Part shown: in pieces, positions 1 to 8,723 of the stretch
Numbering within the stretch: position 1 is the stretch's first letter
How the letters are laid out: every line of letters begins with the position of its first letter
NCBI RefSeq assembly: GCF_001629705.1
Contig: NZ_CP015378.1
Span: 1,550,001 to 1,614,000, forward strand
Source: Fictibacillus phosphorivorans
GTDB lineage: Bacteria; Bacillota; Bacilli; Bacillales; Fictibacillaceae
DNA: 64,000 nucleotides
Reading direction: 5' to 3'
The notes under the pieces: model-generated
Databases searched by the model: none
What the model was told of the DNA's origin: nothing
Seen by the model: only the letters and a program-made list of their open reading frames with translations
Translations under genes and position numbers: made by a program

Positions 1-2
1 CC

Positions 3-365
3 CATGCACTAATGGATTTTAAAGTAAGAGTTGTTTCTAAAGAAGACTACAAGAACTGGGTTGCGGGCTATAAAGCGGCTGACGAAAAATCTTCTGCTAA
101 TGCTGATGGACAACAAGTCTTTGAAAAGAACTGTTTATCTTGTCATGCTGTTGGACAAAACGGCGGGAACACAGGACCTAGCTTAACTGGTTTTGGGGAT
201 AAAGACCGTGTAGCAGGTATCTTAGAACATGATAAAGAAAATCTGAAAAAGTGGATCAAGGATCCTCAAGAAGTGAAGCCAGGTAATAACATGCCTAAAG
301 TTAATCTTTCTGATGAGGAAATTGATGCTGTTTCAGATTACTTGTTAGGTCTTAAATTGAAATAG
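3..365 (+). CDS. ctaC: Cytochrome c oxidase subunit II (caa3 type), 3' part only
   Basis: This is the C-terminal end of subunit II of the caa3 terminal oxidase; the 5' part lies outside the window and the reading frame is open to the window edge. What remains is the end of the CuA domain (HALMDFKVRVVSKEDY) followed by a fused class I cytochrome c domain. That domain has a CLSCH haem c attachment motif and a downstream Met in NMPKV as the likely axial ligand. The fused cytochrome c is the hallmark of caa3 oxidases, which take electrons from cytochrome c at the outer face of the membrane. ctaD follows after 31 bp with its own AAGGAGG site. Family identity is certain. Confidence 0.95.
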   Translation, partial: HALMDFKVRVVSKEDYKNWVAGYKAADEKSSANADGQQVFEKNCLSCHAVGQNGGNTGPSLTGFGDKDRVAGILEHDKENLKKWIKDPQEVKPGNNMPKVNLSDEEIDAVSDYLLGLKLK

Positions 366-396
366 TCTTAAGCATTGCAAAAAAGGAGGTTACACC

Positions 397-2241
397 GTGG
401 CAACTCACGAAAGTCACAAAAAGAGAAGTGGGTTAATGGATTGGCTCACTACCGTTGACCATAAAAAGATCGGGATTCTGTATCTTTTGGCTGGTGGCTT
501 CTTCTTCTTAATCGGAGGACTTGAAGCAGTTTTAATGCGTATTCAACTTATGGAACCAGACAGCAAGATTTTCACTGGTGAACTTTATAATCAATTGTTA
601 ACCATGCATGGAACAACGATGATCTTCTTGGCAGCCATGCCGATCATCTTTGGTTTTATGAATGCGATCGTTCCTTTACAGTTAGGTGCTCGTGACGTAG
701 CGTTTCCTTATGTGAACGCAGTCGGATTCTGGTTATTCTTCTTCGGGGGAGTGCTTTTAAACTTAAGTTGGTTCTTAGGTGGAGCTCCAGAAGCTGGATG
801 GACAGCTTATGCACCTTTATCAACGGTAGCAGAAGACACAGGTGTTGATTTCTATGTACTGGGTCTTCAGATTGCCGGAGCAGGTACTCTTGCAGGAGGG
901 ATTAACTTCCTTGTAACGATAATCAACATGCGTGCACCTGGTATGACATTCATGCGTATGCCATTGTTCACATGGGCTTCATTTGTTACTTCAGGACTTA
1001 TTCTTTTCGCATTCCCTGCACTTACAGTAGGATTCTTCTTACTAATGTTCGAACGTGTATTTGATGCAAATTTCTTTAATCCAGATATGGGTGGTAACAT
1101 ATTAATCTGGGAACACATTTTCTGGATCTTTGGTCACCCGGAAGTATATATCTTAATTCTTCCAGCATTTGGTATTATCTCTGAAGTTATTTCTACATTC
1201 TCTAATAAGCGCTTGTTCGGTTATAGCGCAATGGTTTTTGCAACAGTACTTATCGGTTTCTTAGGATTCATGGTTTGGGTTCACCACATGTTCACTGTTG
1301 GTTTAGGACCTGTAGCTAACTCAATCTTCGCTGTAGCAACGATGGCGATCGCGATTCCGACAGGTGTTAAGATCTTTAACTGGATCTTTACGATGTGGGG
1401 CGGACAAATTCGTTTCTCGACAGCTATGCTATTTGCAGTAGGTTTCGTACCTACGTTCGTAATGGGTGGAGTAACCGGGGTTATGCTTTCTGTACCTGCT
1501 GCTGACTACCAATACCATGATAGTTACTTTGTAGTAGCTCACTTTCATTACGTAATCGTAGGTGGTTTAATTTTAGGATTATTCTCAGGTTTATACTACT
1601 GGTACCCTAGAATGTTTAACCGTGTATTAAATGAAACACTTGGAAAGTGGAACTTCTGGTTGTTCTTTATTGGATTCCATTTAACGTTCTTCCCTCAACA
1701 CTGGTTAGGACTAATGGGGATGCCTAGACGTGTTTATACATATATGTCTGGCCAAGAACTTGACGGAGCAAACTTTGTAAGTACGATAGGTGCAATTCTT
1801 ATGGGCGCAGGAACAATCGTACTTTTAATCAACATCATTATTTCAGCATCTTCTAAATATGCAACAACGAAAGATCCATGGGATGGTCGTACACTTGAAT
1901 GGTCTATGCCAGTACCAACTCCAGAATACAACTTTGCTCAAACTCCACTCGTTCGTGGTCTTGATGCACTGTATGTTGAAAAAACAGCTGGAAACGGCGA
2001 GATGACACCTGCAGAACCTGTAGGAGAAATTCATATGCCAAACGGGTCGATTCTACCGTTCATTTTATCTTTAGGCATGTTCATTGCTGGTTTTGGTTTT
2101 ATCTACTCAAACTGGTACGTAGCAGGAGCAGGACTCGGGCTTGTATTGATCACAATGTTCCTACGTTCTATTATTGATGATCATGGGTATCATATTCATA
2201 AAGAAGAAGTTGAAGCAGACATTAAAGGGGGTAGAGCTTAA
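397..2241 (+). CDS. ctaD: Cytochrome c oxidase subunit I (caa3)
   Basis: Catalytic subunit of the haem-copper oxidase, 614 residues and polytopic. Visible ligands are H71 for the low-spin haem, H247 with Y251 in GHPEVY (the CuB histidine cross-linked to tyrosine), H296/H297 for CuB, and H382/H384 in AHFHYVI for the haems. The Glu of GHPEV places it in the A1 family, with a Glu-gated proton channel. It reduces O2 to water and pumps protons across the cytoplasmic membrane. The GTG start at 397 follows AAAAAGGAGG. It overlaps ctaE by one base, as expected for translational coupling in ctaCDEF. Confidence 0.98.
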   Translation: MATHESHKKRSGLMDWLTTVDHKKIGILYLLAGGFFFLIGGLEAVLMRIQLMEPDSKIFTGELYNQLLTMHGTTMIFLAAMPIIFGFMNAIVPLQLGARDVAFPYVNAVGFWLFFFGGVLLNLSWFLGGAPEAGWTAYAPLSTVAEDTGVDFYVLGLQIAGAGTLAGGINFLVTIINMRAPGMTFMRMPLFTWASFVTSGLILFAFPALTVGFFLLMFERVFDANFFNPDMGGNILIWEHIFWIFGHPEVYILILPAFGIISEVISTFSNKRLFGYSAMVFATVLIGFLGFMVWVHHMFTVGLGPVANSIFAVATMAIAIPTGVKIFNWIFTMWGGQIRFSTAMLFAVGFVPTFVMGGVTGVMLSVPAADYQYHDSYFVVAHFHYVIVGGLILGLFSGLYYWYPRMFNRVLNETLGKWNFWLFFIGFHLTFFPQHWLGLMGMPRRVYTYMSGQELDGANFVSTIGAILMGAGTIVLLINIIISASSKYATTKDPWDGRTLEWSMPVPTPEYNFAQTPLVRGLDALYVEKTAGNGEMTPAEPVGEIHMPNGSILPFILSLGMFIAGFGFIYSNWYVAGAGLGLVLITMFLRSIIDDHGYHIHKEEVEADIKGGRA

Positions 2242-2861
2242 TGAATGCTGGAGAACGTTTAACAGATGCTAATTTCCCTGCGCATCCTGAAAAAGCTACC
2301 CTTGAAGGTAAGAATAAGTTTTTAGGATTCTGGTTATTCCTTGGTGGAGAAACGGTCTTGTTTGCAACACTTTTTGGAACATATCTTGGTCTTAGAAACA
2401 TGCATCTAGATGGTCCTTCTGGGGAAGAACTATTTTCACTGCCATTAGTATTTCTAGCTACGATGCTGCTACTTACTAGTTCACTTACGAGTGTGTACGC
2501 AGTGCTATCTTTAAAGCAGAACAAAGTACGTTCTTTACAGGGCTGGTTCCTCGTAACCTTATTATTAGGTCTTGGATTCTTAGGCCTAGAGATTTATGAG
2601 TTCATACATTATGTTCATGAAGGTCATACGTTTACTAGTTCTGCATTTGGTTCAGCTTTTTATACATTAGTAGGTTTCCACGGAGCTCACGTATTGTTCG
2701 GAATTCTATGGATCACCACTTTGTTAGCAAGAAACTGGAACAGAGGAATCACATTATCTAATGCTCCAAAGTATTATTTGTTTGCTCTATATTGGCACTT
2801 TGTCGATGTTGTATGGGTATTCATTTTTACCGTTGTTTATCTAATGGGAAAGGTAGGCTAA
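2241..2861 (+). CDS. ctaE: Cytochrome c oxidase subunit III
   Basis: Non-catalytic membrane subunit III of the caa3 oxidase, 206 residues with about five transmembrane helices. Typical motifs are FLGFWLFLGGETVLFATLF near the N-terminus and GFHGAHVLFGI and YWHFVDVVWVFIF in the C-terminal half. The ATG overlaps the ctaD stop codon by one base (TAATG), with a GGGGGTAGAG ribosome site inside ctaD. ctaF follows after 4 bp. Function is assigned from family similarity and operon position. Confidence 0.97.
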   Translation: MNAGERLTDANFPAHPEKATLEGKNKFLGFWLFLGGETVLFATLFGTYLGLRNMHLDGPSGEELFSLPLVFLATMLLLTSSLTSVYAVLSLKQNKVRSLQGWFLVTLLLGLGFLGLEIYEFIHYVHEGHTFTSSAFGSAFYTLVGFHGAHVLFGILWITTLLARNWNRGITLSNAPKYYLFALYWHFVDVVWVFIFTVVYLMGKVG

Positions 2862-2865
2862 ACTC

Positions 2866-3210
2866 ATGGCTAATCACACACAAAACCCTGAAACTACCGT
2901 TCATCGTCACGAAGAGATTCAGCGTAAGCTTGCCTTGAAAGAGGAGCGTAAGCATCATAACGTTTCTTTTGTCATGATGATTCTTTTAACGATCGTTGCA
3001 TTCTTTGCGATCTGGAGCGACAAGATCAGTGATTCGTTTGCTGTTCTGTTTATCCTCACATTGGCAGTTGTTCAAGTATTCTTCCAGCTGTATGTTTGGA
3101 TGCACTTAAGCCACAAAGGACATGACTTCCCAATCTGGGGTATGGCTAGTGGAATATTGGTCGCAGCTATAACAGTAGCTTCCTTAATGGGACTTATTTG
3201 GACATCGTAA
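2866..3210 (+). CDS. ctaF: Cytochrome c oxidase subunit IV
   Basis: Small oxidase subunit of 114 residues. It has a charged, His-rich N-terminus and three predicted transmembrane helices (about residues 34-52, 57-78 and 90-112), as in the prokaryotic subunit IV family (COX4_pro). It is the last gene of the ctaC-D-E-F operon, and an intrinsic terminator lies 8 bp after its stop. It has no catalytic residues; its presumed role is stabilising the CuB site or assembly. Confidence 0.95.
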   Translation: MANHTQNPETTVHRHEEIQRKLALKEERKHHNVSFVMMILLTIVAFFAIWSDKISDSFAVLFILTLAVVQVFFQLYVWMHLSHKGHDFPIWGMASGILVAAITVASLMGLIWTS

Positions 3211-3217
3211 AGAAGGA

Positions 3218-3247
3218 AGGGCTGCATCTCGTATGCAGCCCTTTTTA
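3218..3247 (+). terminator. Terminator of the ctaCDEF operon
   Basis: A perfect 10-bp stem AGGGCTGCAT/ATGCAGCCCT with a 5-nt loop runs straight into a T-tract, so transcription of ctaCDEF should end here. The following ctaG therefore needs its own promoter, somewhere in 3248-3330. Confidence 0.9.
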
Positions 3248-3345
3248 TTTGTTACAATATTACGAATTGTCACTAACATTCCGTACAAGTACCAACTATG
3301 ATTGATATAGTGGTTATGGGTACTTTTATAAAGGAGATGACAGAC

Positions 3346-4218
3346 ATGCATCATAATCATCATGTGCATCATACTAGTTTGAGCGATTATAGCTGGTACG
3401 AGCTTTTTCCGCCTTCTATATATGTTCTAGCCATCATTCTAGCGTTCGTTTATTTTCGTTTCGTAGTGAGAGACAAACAGGGTGAGAAGCTTGCGACAAA
3501 ATGGCAGCAAACTTCAATGATCGCTTCACTCTTGTTAATGATCATTATAAAAGGTACTCCTGTTCAAGTTTTAGGACACAATTATTTATTTAGTGTTCAC
3601 ATGGTACAGATGGCAGTGCTTTATTTAATGATTGCACCACTCATGATCCTTGCGATACCTGAGGTGAAATGGAAGGATTGGTTAAACAAAAAAACAATTT
3701 TCACTCGTATTTTTCATTTCCTTACAAAACCGTTGCTTGCACTGTTAATCTTTAACGCTGTATTTTCCTTGTATCATATTCCATTAGTGTTTGATGCTGC
3801 CGTTTCGAATCCTATCATTCATTATGGATATCATGCGTTATTATTAATAACAGCTTATACGATGTGGTGGCCAGTTCTTTGTCCGGTTAAAGAGCTTGAT
3901 ACGTTGTCAGATATCAAGAAGATTGGATATGTATTTGCCAATGGTGTTCTAATGACTCCAGCTTGTGCATTGATCATGTTTGCAGATTTTCAACTCTATG
4001 AAACGTACAGAAACGTACCACAGTTATTTGAAACGATGACACCAAAAGAAGATCAGCACGTAGGTGGAGTAACGATGAAAATTTTCCAAGAAGTTATCTA
4101 CGCATTTGTACTAGGTTTGATCTTCACTAGATGGGTGAAAAAAGAACGACTGCGCGATAAAGCAGATTTAGAGTTGATTAAAAGACAAAACAATCAATTG
4201 AAACCTGAATTAAAGTAA
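3346..4218 (+). CDS. ctaG: Cytochrome c oxidase assembly factor CtaG
   Basis: Integral membrane protein of the caa3_CtaG family, needed for formation of active caa3 oxidase (not related to the Cox11-type CtaG). The chosen ATG at 3346 follows AAAGGAGATGA. It gives 290 residues with a His-rich N-terminus (MHHNHHVHH), a plausible metal-contacting segment, then about seven hydrophobic helices. An upstream in-frame ATG at 3298 lacks a ribosome site. The gene sits between two terminators, so it is probably monocistronic. Confidence 0.93.
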   Translation: MHHNHHVHHTSLSDYSWYELFPPSIYVLAIILAFVYFRFVVRDKQGEKLATKWQQTSMIASLLLMIIIKGTPVQVLGHNYLFSVHMVQMAVLYLMIAPLMILAIPEVKWKDWLNKKTIFTRIFHFLTKPLLALLIFNAVFSLYHIPLVFDAAVSNPIIHYGYHALLLITAYTMWWPVLCPVKELDTLSDIKKIGYVFANGVLMTPACALIMFADFQLYETYRNVPQLFETMTPKEDQHVGGVTMKIFQEVIYAFVLGLIFTRWVKKERLRDKADLELIKRQNNQLKPELK

Positions 4219-4245
4219 CCGGCAAATTGCGGGTTATTTTTTTTG
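4216..4245 (+). terminator. Terminator of ctaG
   Basis: The stop codon is part of a hairpin (TAACCGGC, loop AAATT, GCGGGTTA; one internal mismatch) followed by a run of T. Confidence 0.8.
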
Positions 4246-4383
4246 TACAAAAGTAATAATGATGTCATGTTTTTAACGGACCTTTTCTGAGATGAGAGGT
4301 AATAAAATGTAAGAATAAAAAAAGAAATGGCACAGTGTATGTCGAATAATAAAAGTAAAGCTCAATAGAAAGGAAAGAAAATC

Positions 4384-5106
4384 ATGAGAATCAGTGCCAG
4401 ACAAGCAGCTAAAGAATTTATAGAATCTCATTATCCAAACTGTGATGTTGCCTATTTGGCTGGAAGCGTAGTTAGGGGAGAAGAAACAGAGAGTTCTGAT
4501 CTAGATATTATCATCATCGATCGTACTATTAGTGAATCATACCGAGAATCGCTTACTGAATATGATTGGCCGATAGAGGTGTTTGTTCACAATATGTTTA
4601 CGTACAAACATTTTTTTAAACAAAATATCGATCGGGCTAGACCCTCTCTTCCTCAAATGTGTGCCGAGGGAATCATTCTTCGTGACACAGGACAGGCATC
4701 ACGAATCAAGAATGAGGCTTTACAACTATTAAAAGCAGGACCAACCCCTTGGAAAACGATTGAGATAGAGCAAGCTCGATATTTTTTAACTGACCTATTG
4801 AACGATTTGGAAGGGTCAACGAATGTCTTAGAAGATCTATTTATCGTTTCAAAACTCGCTGATCGAACACATGAATTTGTATTACGTGTTAATGGGCATT
4901 GGATCGGAGAAGGAAAATGGATTCTACGTGCTTTGAAAGAATACAACGATACGTTTGCAGAAGAATTTGCCTCTGTATTTGATGATTATTATTCCAATCG
5001 TACTAAATCAAAAGTCATTGAATTTGTTGACGAAGTAATAGCTCCTTATGGTGGCAGACTATTTGAAGGCTATTCCTCTCAATCTCCAGAAAGAGCTGCT
5101 GAATAA
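4384..5106 (+). CDS. Nucleotidyltransferase-fold protein, function unknown
   Basis: A 240-residue soluble protein. The N-terminal third carries the polymerase-beta/MNT-type nucleotidyltransferase signature: GSVVRGEETESSDLDIIII at about residues 27-45, with the GS...R and DxD metal-binding residues intact, and a possible third acidic residue in IEVFVHN near residue 62. The C-terminal half is helical and unrecognised. The substrate cannot be told from sequence; relatives modify antibiotics, proteins or tRNA. The ATG follows GAAAGGAAAG. It is bounded by terminators on both sides and is not part of the conserved B. subtilis order here, so it is probably an accessory single gene. Confidence 0.8.
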   Translation: MRISARQAAKEFIESHYPNCDVAYLAGSVVRGEETESSDLDIIIIDRTISESYRESLTEYDWPIEVFVHNMFTYKHFFKQNIDRARPSLPQMCAEGIILRDTGQASRIKNEALQLLKAGPTPWKTIEIEQARYFLTDLLNDLEGSTNVLEDLFIVSKLADRTHEFVLRVNGHWIGEGKWILRALKEYNDTFAEEFASVFDDYYSNRTKSKVIEFVDEVIAPYGGRLFEGYSSQSPERAAE

Positions 5107-5107
5107 G

Positions 5108-5137
5108 AAAAACCCCTCATGTAAGAGGGGTTTTTTT
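5108..5137. terminator. Bidirectional terminator between convergent genes
   Basis: Stem ACCCCTC/GAGGGGT with A-rich left and T-rich right flanks. It can serve the nucleotidyltransferase gene on plus and ylbA on minus. Confidence 0.88.
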
Positions 5138-5486
5138 AAACGTGTAACTCACTATGAAGTGCTTCGATTAATTTATTGCATTGATTAACAACGTGTTTCG
5201 GGAATACCTCATCATATTCAACACCGTGAGGGTAATAATGTTTCCCTACGTAAGGTGTTCCAAGTTCAACTTTTGCATGTGGTGTTTCTGTTTCTGCTTC
5301 AATAACATGACATGGGAATCGGAAATAATAAACATCACCGTTCGTCATGTCTTCAAATTTGTAATCATATGTAATACGTTCATAATCCCATTGGCCAGCA
5401 CGGATCATGCCATGGTTTTCCATTACATGTTCTAAAAGTGAAAACTCAACAACCTTCCCGTTTAAGCCGCTTTCTTCAAATTTCAT
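5136..5486 (-). CDS. ylbA: YlbA, YugN-like family protein
   Basis: A small soluble protein of 116 residues beginning MKFEESGLNGKVVEFSLLEH, matching the YugN-like family found only in bacilli; molecular function is unknown. The start was placed at the ATG at 5486 because AGGAGG lies just upstream (5494-5499 on the complement). The longer open frame upstream has no ribosome site and is low complexity. The gene is divergent from ylbB, with a cre-like sequence in the shared promoter region. Confidence 0.85.
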   Translation of the reverse strand: MKFEESGLNGKVVEFSLLEHVMENHGMIRAGQWDYERITYDYKFEDMTNGDVYYFRFPCHVIEAETETPHAKVELGTPYVGKHYYPHGVEYDEVFPKHVVNQCNKLIEALHSELHV

Positions 5487-5542
5487 TGTGAAACCTCCTA
5501 GGAATTCAATAAAAAAATAATAATCACTTCTTAATGATATTA

Positions 5543-5556
5543 TGAAAGCGCTAAAG
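5543..5556. promoter_or_regulatory. Candidate CcpA (cre) site
   Basis: TGAAAGCGCTAAAG matches 12 of 14 positions of the catabolite-responsive element consensus TGWAANCGNTNWCA, including the central CG. It lies between the divergent ylbA and ylbB starts. The resemblance is seen in the sequence; CcpA control is inference. Confidence 0.35.
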
Positions 5557-5645
5557 ATGCAATCATTGTCAAAAGTGCGCATATTTGTTTTTCTTTCGTA
5601 AAGCATAAAGAAGAATAGAATTCCATTTTAGAGGAGGTAAAGATT

Positions 5646-6074
5646 TTGAAAAAGGTAAGTGAGATTATGACGAGGGAAGTAGATTTTGTAACGCCACTAG
5701 ATAACGTTTATGAAGTAGCCGTTAAAATGAAGAAAGACAATGTAGGTGTTATCCCAGTGTGTGAAAATGAACAAATTATAGGAGTCATCACGGACCGAGA
5801 TATTGTCGTTCGAGGAGTTGCTGAAAAACGTCCAGGCTCTACAAAAGTAACAGATGTTATGAGTGATGAATTATACACAGGTTCGGCAGATATGACAGCA
5901 GAAGAGGCCGCAGACCTTATGGCAGATAAACAAATTAGAAGGCTACCCATCGTTGAGAACAACAAGCTCGTAGGGATTATTTCTTTAGGAGATCTATCTC
6001 TTGCAAAAGAGAGTGACTCTGCTGCTGGACATACCCTTTCACAAGTTTCAGAGCAGCGAAATCAAATTCAATAA
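5646..6074 (+). CDS. ylbB: CBS-domain pair protein YlbB
   Basis: A 142-residue protein made almost entirely of two CBS domains (about residues 7-60 and 70-122), which typically bind adenine nucleotides in their cleft. GVITDRDIVVRG and GIISLGDLSL are the paired CBS end motifs. There is no catalytic domain, so it is a stand-alone regulatory module; partner and ligand are unknown. The TTG start at 5646 follows GAGGAGG. A terminator lies 16 bp after the stop. Confidence 0.9.
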   Translation: MKKVSEIMTREVDFVTPLDNVYEVAVKMKKDNVGVIPVCENEQIIGVITDRDIVVRGVAEKRPGSTKVTDVMSDELYTGSADMTAEEAADLMADKQIRRLPIVENNKLVGIISLGDLSLAKESDSAAGHTLSQVSEQRNQIQ

Positions 6075-6090
6075 TTAATATCGGTTGTAT

Positions 6091-6127
6091 AAAACAGTTC
6101 TATTTAAAATGGAGCTGTTTTATTTTT
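6091..6127 (+). terminator. Terminator of ylbB
   Basis: Stem AAAACAGTTC/GAGCTGTTTT followed by TATTTTT. Confidence 0.8.
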
Positions 6128-6198
6128 GAAACGGTTCCTCCAAACACATACCCTCTATGCTAAACTAAGAAGAGAAGAAAGATATAGGGGGAACCATT

Positions 6199-7230
6199 AT
6201 GCGAGGATTGGTTACTTTTTTCCTATCCGTTTTTATTTTGATCGGTTTGTTTTTTTATGATGTTCTGCCAGAATTTACGGTCGAGAAAGAAAAGCCTGAT
6301 ACAAAAGTAGAGTACATAGAGGAAACATTAAAGATTCCTGATGATGCTGTTTCTAACTGGGTAGGTAAAGATATAGGGGCATTTAAAGAGCAATGGGGAG
6401 AACCTGAAAGGATCGATCCATCTAGTTATGGTTATGAGTGGTACATCTATGGCAACAAAAGCCCAAAAGGTTATCTTCAAGCCGGTGTTGAAAATGGCAA
6501 AGTTGTTACGTTGTTTGTCATTGGATCTGACGTGAACACCTCACCGTTTACAATCGGAGAGAATTCCAATAAGATCATTCAGAAGTTTCCTATCGAGAGT
6601 GACATCACCATTAATGATGGCGAAGATTTTTTTAGATTCGAACTTTCTGAACAAGAGGTTATGTTACGTCCACTGATTAAACTGAAAGATAACGTTTGGG
6701 TCCAACTTTATTTTGATAAGTTCACAAATCAGCTCTCTAGTGTTAGGTACACCACTTCAGATGTATTATTAAAGCAGAGACCTTATTCAATCGTTTATCG
6801 TGGTGATCTGCCCCCACTTGGACAATTGAGTGAGGAAGAACAGAAAAAAGTAGATCAATCTGAAGAACAACAAGTTTTTGAGTTAACGAACATCATCCGT
6901 CTCAAATACGAAAAAAACCCGTTAGAATGGGATGAAAAAACTTCAGAAGTAGCATTTTTACACTCAAAAGACATGTTGGATCAGCAATATTTTTCCCATG
7001 AGAGTAAGGATGGAAGGACGCTGTCTGACAGGCTGCAGCAAAAAGAGGTCACGTTTTTGCAAGCTGGCGAAAATATAGCCGCAAACTACACGGACGGGAT
7101 CGCAGCTGTAGAAGGCTGGATGAATAGTGAAGGACATCGAAAGACTTTGTTAAACAATGAATATACTCATTTAGGAGTAGGTGTAGATCATAAGTATTAC
7201 ACCCAGAACTTTTTAGTGCCTATGAAGTAG
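6199..7230 (+). CDS. ylbC: Exported CAP/SCP-domain protein YlbC
   Basis: A 343-residue protein with an N-terminal hydrophobic anchor (about residues 4-20), then a CAP-associated N-terminal domain that contains GxxxxxxxxxWGEPERIDPS-like repeats. The C-terminal CAP/SCP domain (about 222-340) shows its classic motifs: HSKDMLDQQYFSH, GENIA and GHRKTLLNNEYTHLGVG. It is expected at the outer face of the membrane or in the cell wall. The biochemical role of bacterial CAP proteins is not settled. The ATG follows TAGGGGGAAC. The gene stands alone between terminators. Confidence 0.9.
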   Translation: MRGLVTFFLSVFILIGLFFYDVLPEFTVEKEKPDTKVEYIEETLKIPDDAVSNWVGKDIGAFKEQWGEPERIDPSSYGYEWYIYGNKSPKGYLQAGVENGKVVTLFVIGSDVNTSPFTIGENSNKIIQKFPIESDITINDGEDFFRFELSEQEVMLRPLIKLKDNVWVQLYFDKFTNQLSSVRYTTSDVLLKQRPYSIVYRGDLPPLGQLSEEEQKKVDQSEEQQVFELTNIIRLKYEKNPLEWDEKTSEVAFLHSKDMLDQQYFSHESKDGRTLSDRLQQKEVTFLQAGENIAANYTDGIAAVEGWMNSEGHRKTLLNNEYTHLGVGVDHKYYTQNFLVPMK

Positions 7231-7240
7231 ATTGATGATA

Positions 7241-7275
7241 AAAGGCTGAACCTCTGAGGGTTCAGCCCTTTTTTA
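7241..7275. terminator. Terminator between ylbC and the thioesterase gene
   Basis: Stem GGCTGAACC/GGTTCAGCC, 6-nt loop, then a T-run. It lies between convergent genes; the plus orientation is the stronger. Confidence 0.9.
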
Positions 7276-7294
7276 TTTTTTATGAACGATGCTG

Positions 7295-7774
7295 TTATTC
7301 AGCAAGTTTAAAGAACGTACCTGAAGCCGAAGCGATTAACGTACCGTGTTCGTTCCGCACTTTGCCATCCATACGTACTAGTTGTCTGCCATTATGAACG
7401 ACTTCAGCGCGGCAGATAAATAATTCTCCAACACCTGGTGTTAAATAGTCCACTTTTAGTTCTACCGTTACTGCTCCTCTTTTATTACCAGGAACAAGAC
7501 TGGCCATAGTGCCCATCGCTGTATCTAAAAGGGTTGCTGTTAAGCCACCATGTAAGATTCCGATTGAATTATCAAGAAGCGGTGAATTGGGCATCTCCAT
7601 TTCAAGTGTATGATCATTGATTCTAGTTGTTTTAAAGTTTAATAAAGAAGCAATGTGTGTCATTTGGTCCTTTTCTCTTTTTGTTTTTAAACTGCCTAAG
7701 AAAAGTTTCATGACTTGTTGCTCTTGTTCCGTGCTTGTTTCAAAGAAATCGTTCCACTCGTCCTTAATATCCAA
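7295..7774 (-). CDS. PaaI-type hotdog thioesterase
   Basis: A 159-residue hotdog-fold acyl-CoA thioesterase of the PaaI/YbdB type. The signature GILHGGLTATLLDTAMG marks the HGG loop and active-site helix, and VDYLTPGVGELFICRAEVVHNGR is the typical following strand pair. It probably hydrolyses a CoA thioester in the cytoplasm; the substrate is not deducible. The TTG at 7774 was preferred over the upstream TTG at 7789 because GAGGGAGA ends 6 bases before it. This gene is an insertion relative to the B. subtilis order ylbC-ylbD. Confidence 0.85.
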   Translation of the reverse strand: MDIKDEWNDFFETSTEQEQQVMKLFLGSLKTKREKDQMTHIASLLNFKTTRINDHTLEMEMPNSPLLDNSIGILHGGLTATLLDTAMGTMASLVPGNKRGAVTVELKVDYLTPGVGELFICRAEVVHNGRQLVRMDGKVRNEHGTLIASASGTFFKLAE

Positions 7775-7946
7775 TATTCTCTCCCTCAATCTTTTTTTAT
7801 TTTTATTGTACCTTTTTGGGCGGATGAGAATAAAGTAAACAGAATTAACTTTGCACGATATCTAAAAAATGGGCGCACCAATTTATGGGCACTTATGTAT
7901 CATGTAGTAAACATCATTCGTCAGTGGATGGCTGGGGGTGGATTCT

Positions 7947-8345
7947 GTGGTAAAGACTGATATTGAAAGTTTCAAGGAGTTCGTTCATAAACATCCTGAT
8001 TTAATTAAGGAAGTGAAGAAGAATAAGAGGCCTTGGAAAGAAGTTTATCAAGATTGGATTGTTTTAGGAGAAGAACATGAAAGCTGGAATCAGTACGCAA
8101 AAGACAAAGAAAATAAACAAGAAGATCGATCTAAGTCCGATAAGACGAGAACAGAACTTACAGTTGGAGACATTGTAGCGGGTTTAAGTAAACTTCAAAT
8201 CACGGATGTACAAAAATATTTATCTCAATTTGGTAGTCTAATGGATGCGGTTCAAGAACTATTACAGCAATTTAATAATCAGTCTGACAGACCGAACCAG
8301 CTGCCGGAAAATAAAATGAATGATTATCCTTCTTATAGGGACTAA
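7947..8345 (+). CDS. ylbD: YlbD family, putative spore coat protein
   Basis: A 132-residue highly charged, Lys/Glu-rich soluble protein matching the YlbD-like family, which has been assigned to the spore coat in B. subtilis. There is no enzymatic motif. The GTG at 7947 was chosen because GGGGGTG lies 6 bases upstream; a GTG at 7938 overlaps that site. ylbE follows after about 15 bp, so the two are probably cotranscribed. Confidence 0.85.
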   Translation: MVKTDIESFKEFVHKHPDLIKEVKKNKRPWKEVYQDWIVLGEEHESWNQYAKDKENKQEDRSKSDKTRTELTVGDIVAGLSKLQITDVQKYLSQFGSLMDAVQELLQQFNNQSDRPNQLPENKMNDYPSYRD

Positions 8346-8360
8346 AAGGATGTGTGCGGA

Positions 8361-8663
8361 GTGCGAAGAGAAATTCTTGAATACTTAAATACGAGACCTG
8401 ACTTAAAATATTATATAAGAGAAAAGCCAGAGTGGTATAGAAAGTTAAGCAGAAACCCTTTTTCAGTATCAGAGCTGGAAGAGGGTGCGAAAGTGTTTTA
8501 CGGACGTACCTTCGGGCAAAGGGTAGATAAATTTCATCAACAAGTACAAAATTTTGGTTTGTTGATGGAGTTAATCTCTGTCATGGGAGATGAAGTTAAA
8601 GGCGGTAGTGCTCCCGTACAGAATGATTTTCCACCGATGCCAGACTCTATGAACAACGGGTAA
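8361..8663 (+). CDS. ylbE: YlbE-like family protein
   Basis: A 100-residue protein with the YlbE-like core RREILEYLNTRPDLKYYIRE and the sequence WYRKLSRNP, conserved in bacilli; function unknown. The GTG at 8361 is placed by AAAAGGA ending 10 bases upstream. A GTG at 8352 would touch that ribosome site. It is probably cotranscribed with ylbD and ends before a terminator hairpin. Confidence 0.8.
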   Translation: MRREILEYLNTRPDLKYYIREKPEWYRKLSRNPFSVSELEEGAKVFYGRTFGQRVDKFHQQVQNFGLLMELISVMGDEVKGGSAPVQNDFPPMPDSMNNG

Positions 8664-8692
8664 GGATGAGGGATAATAAACATGAAATAAGA

Positions 8693-8723
8693 AAAAACTA
8701 CTTCTATAAGGAGTGGTTTTTTT
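8693..8723 (+). terminator. Terminator of ylbE that also contains the next gene's ribosome site
   Basis: AAACTACTTC, loop TATAA, GGAGTGGTTT (two G-U pairs) followed by T residues up to the next ATG at 8724. The right arm GGAGTGG is also the only Shine-Dalgarno sequence for that ATG. Confidence 0.7.

Noticed and set aside
4327..4368. 13-codon frame (MAQCMSNNKSKAQ) before the nucleotidyltransferase gene
   Set aside because: Superficially like a small spore protein N-terminus, but too short and without a ribosome site.
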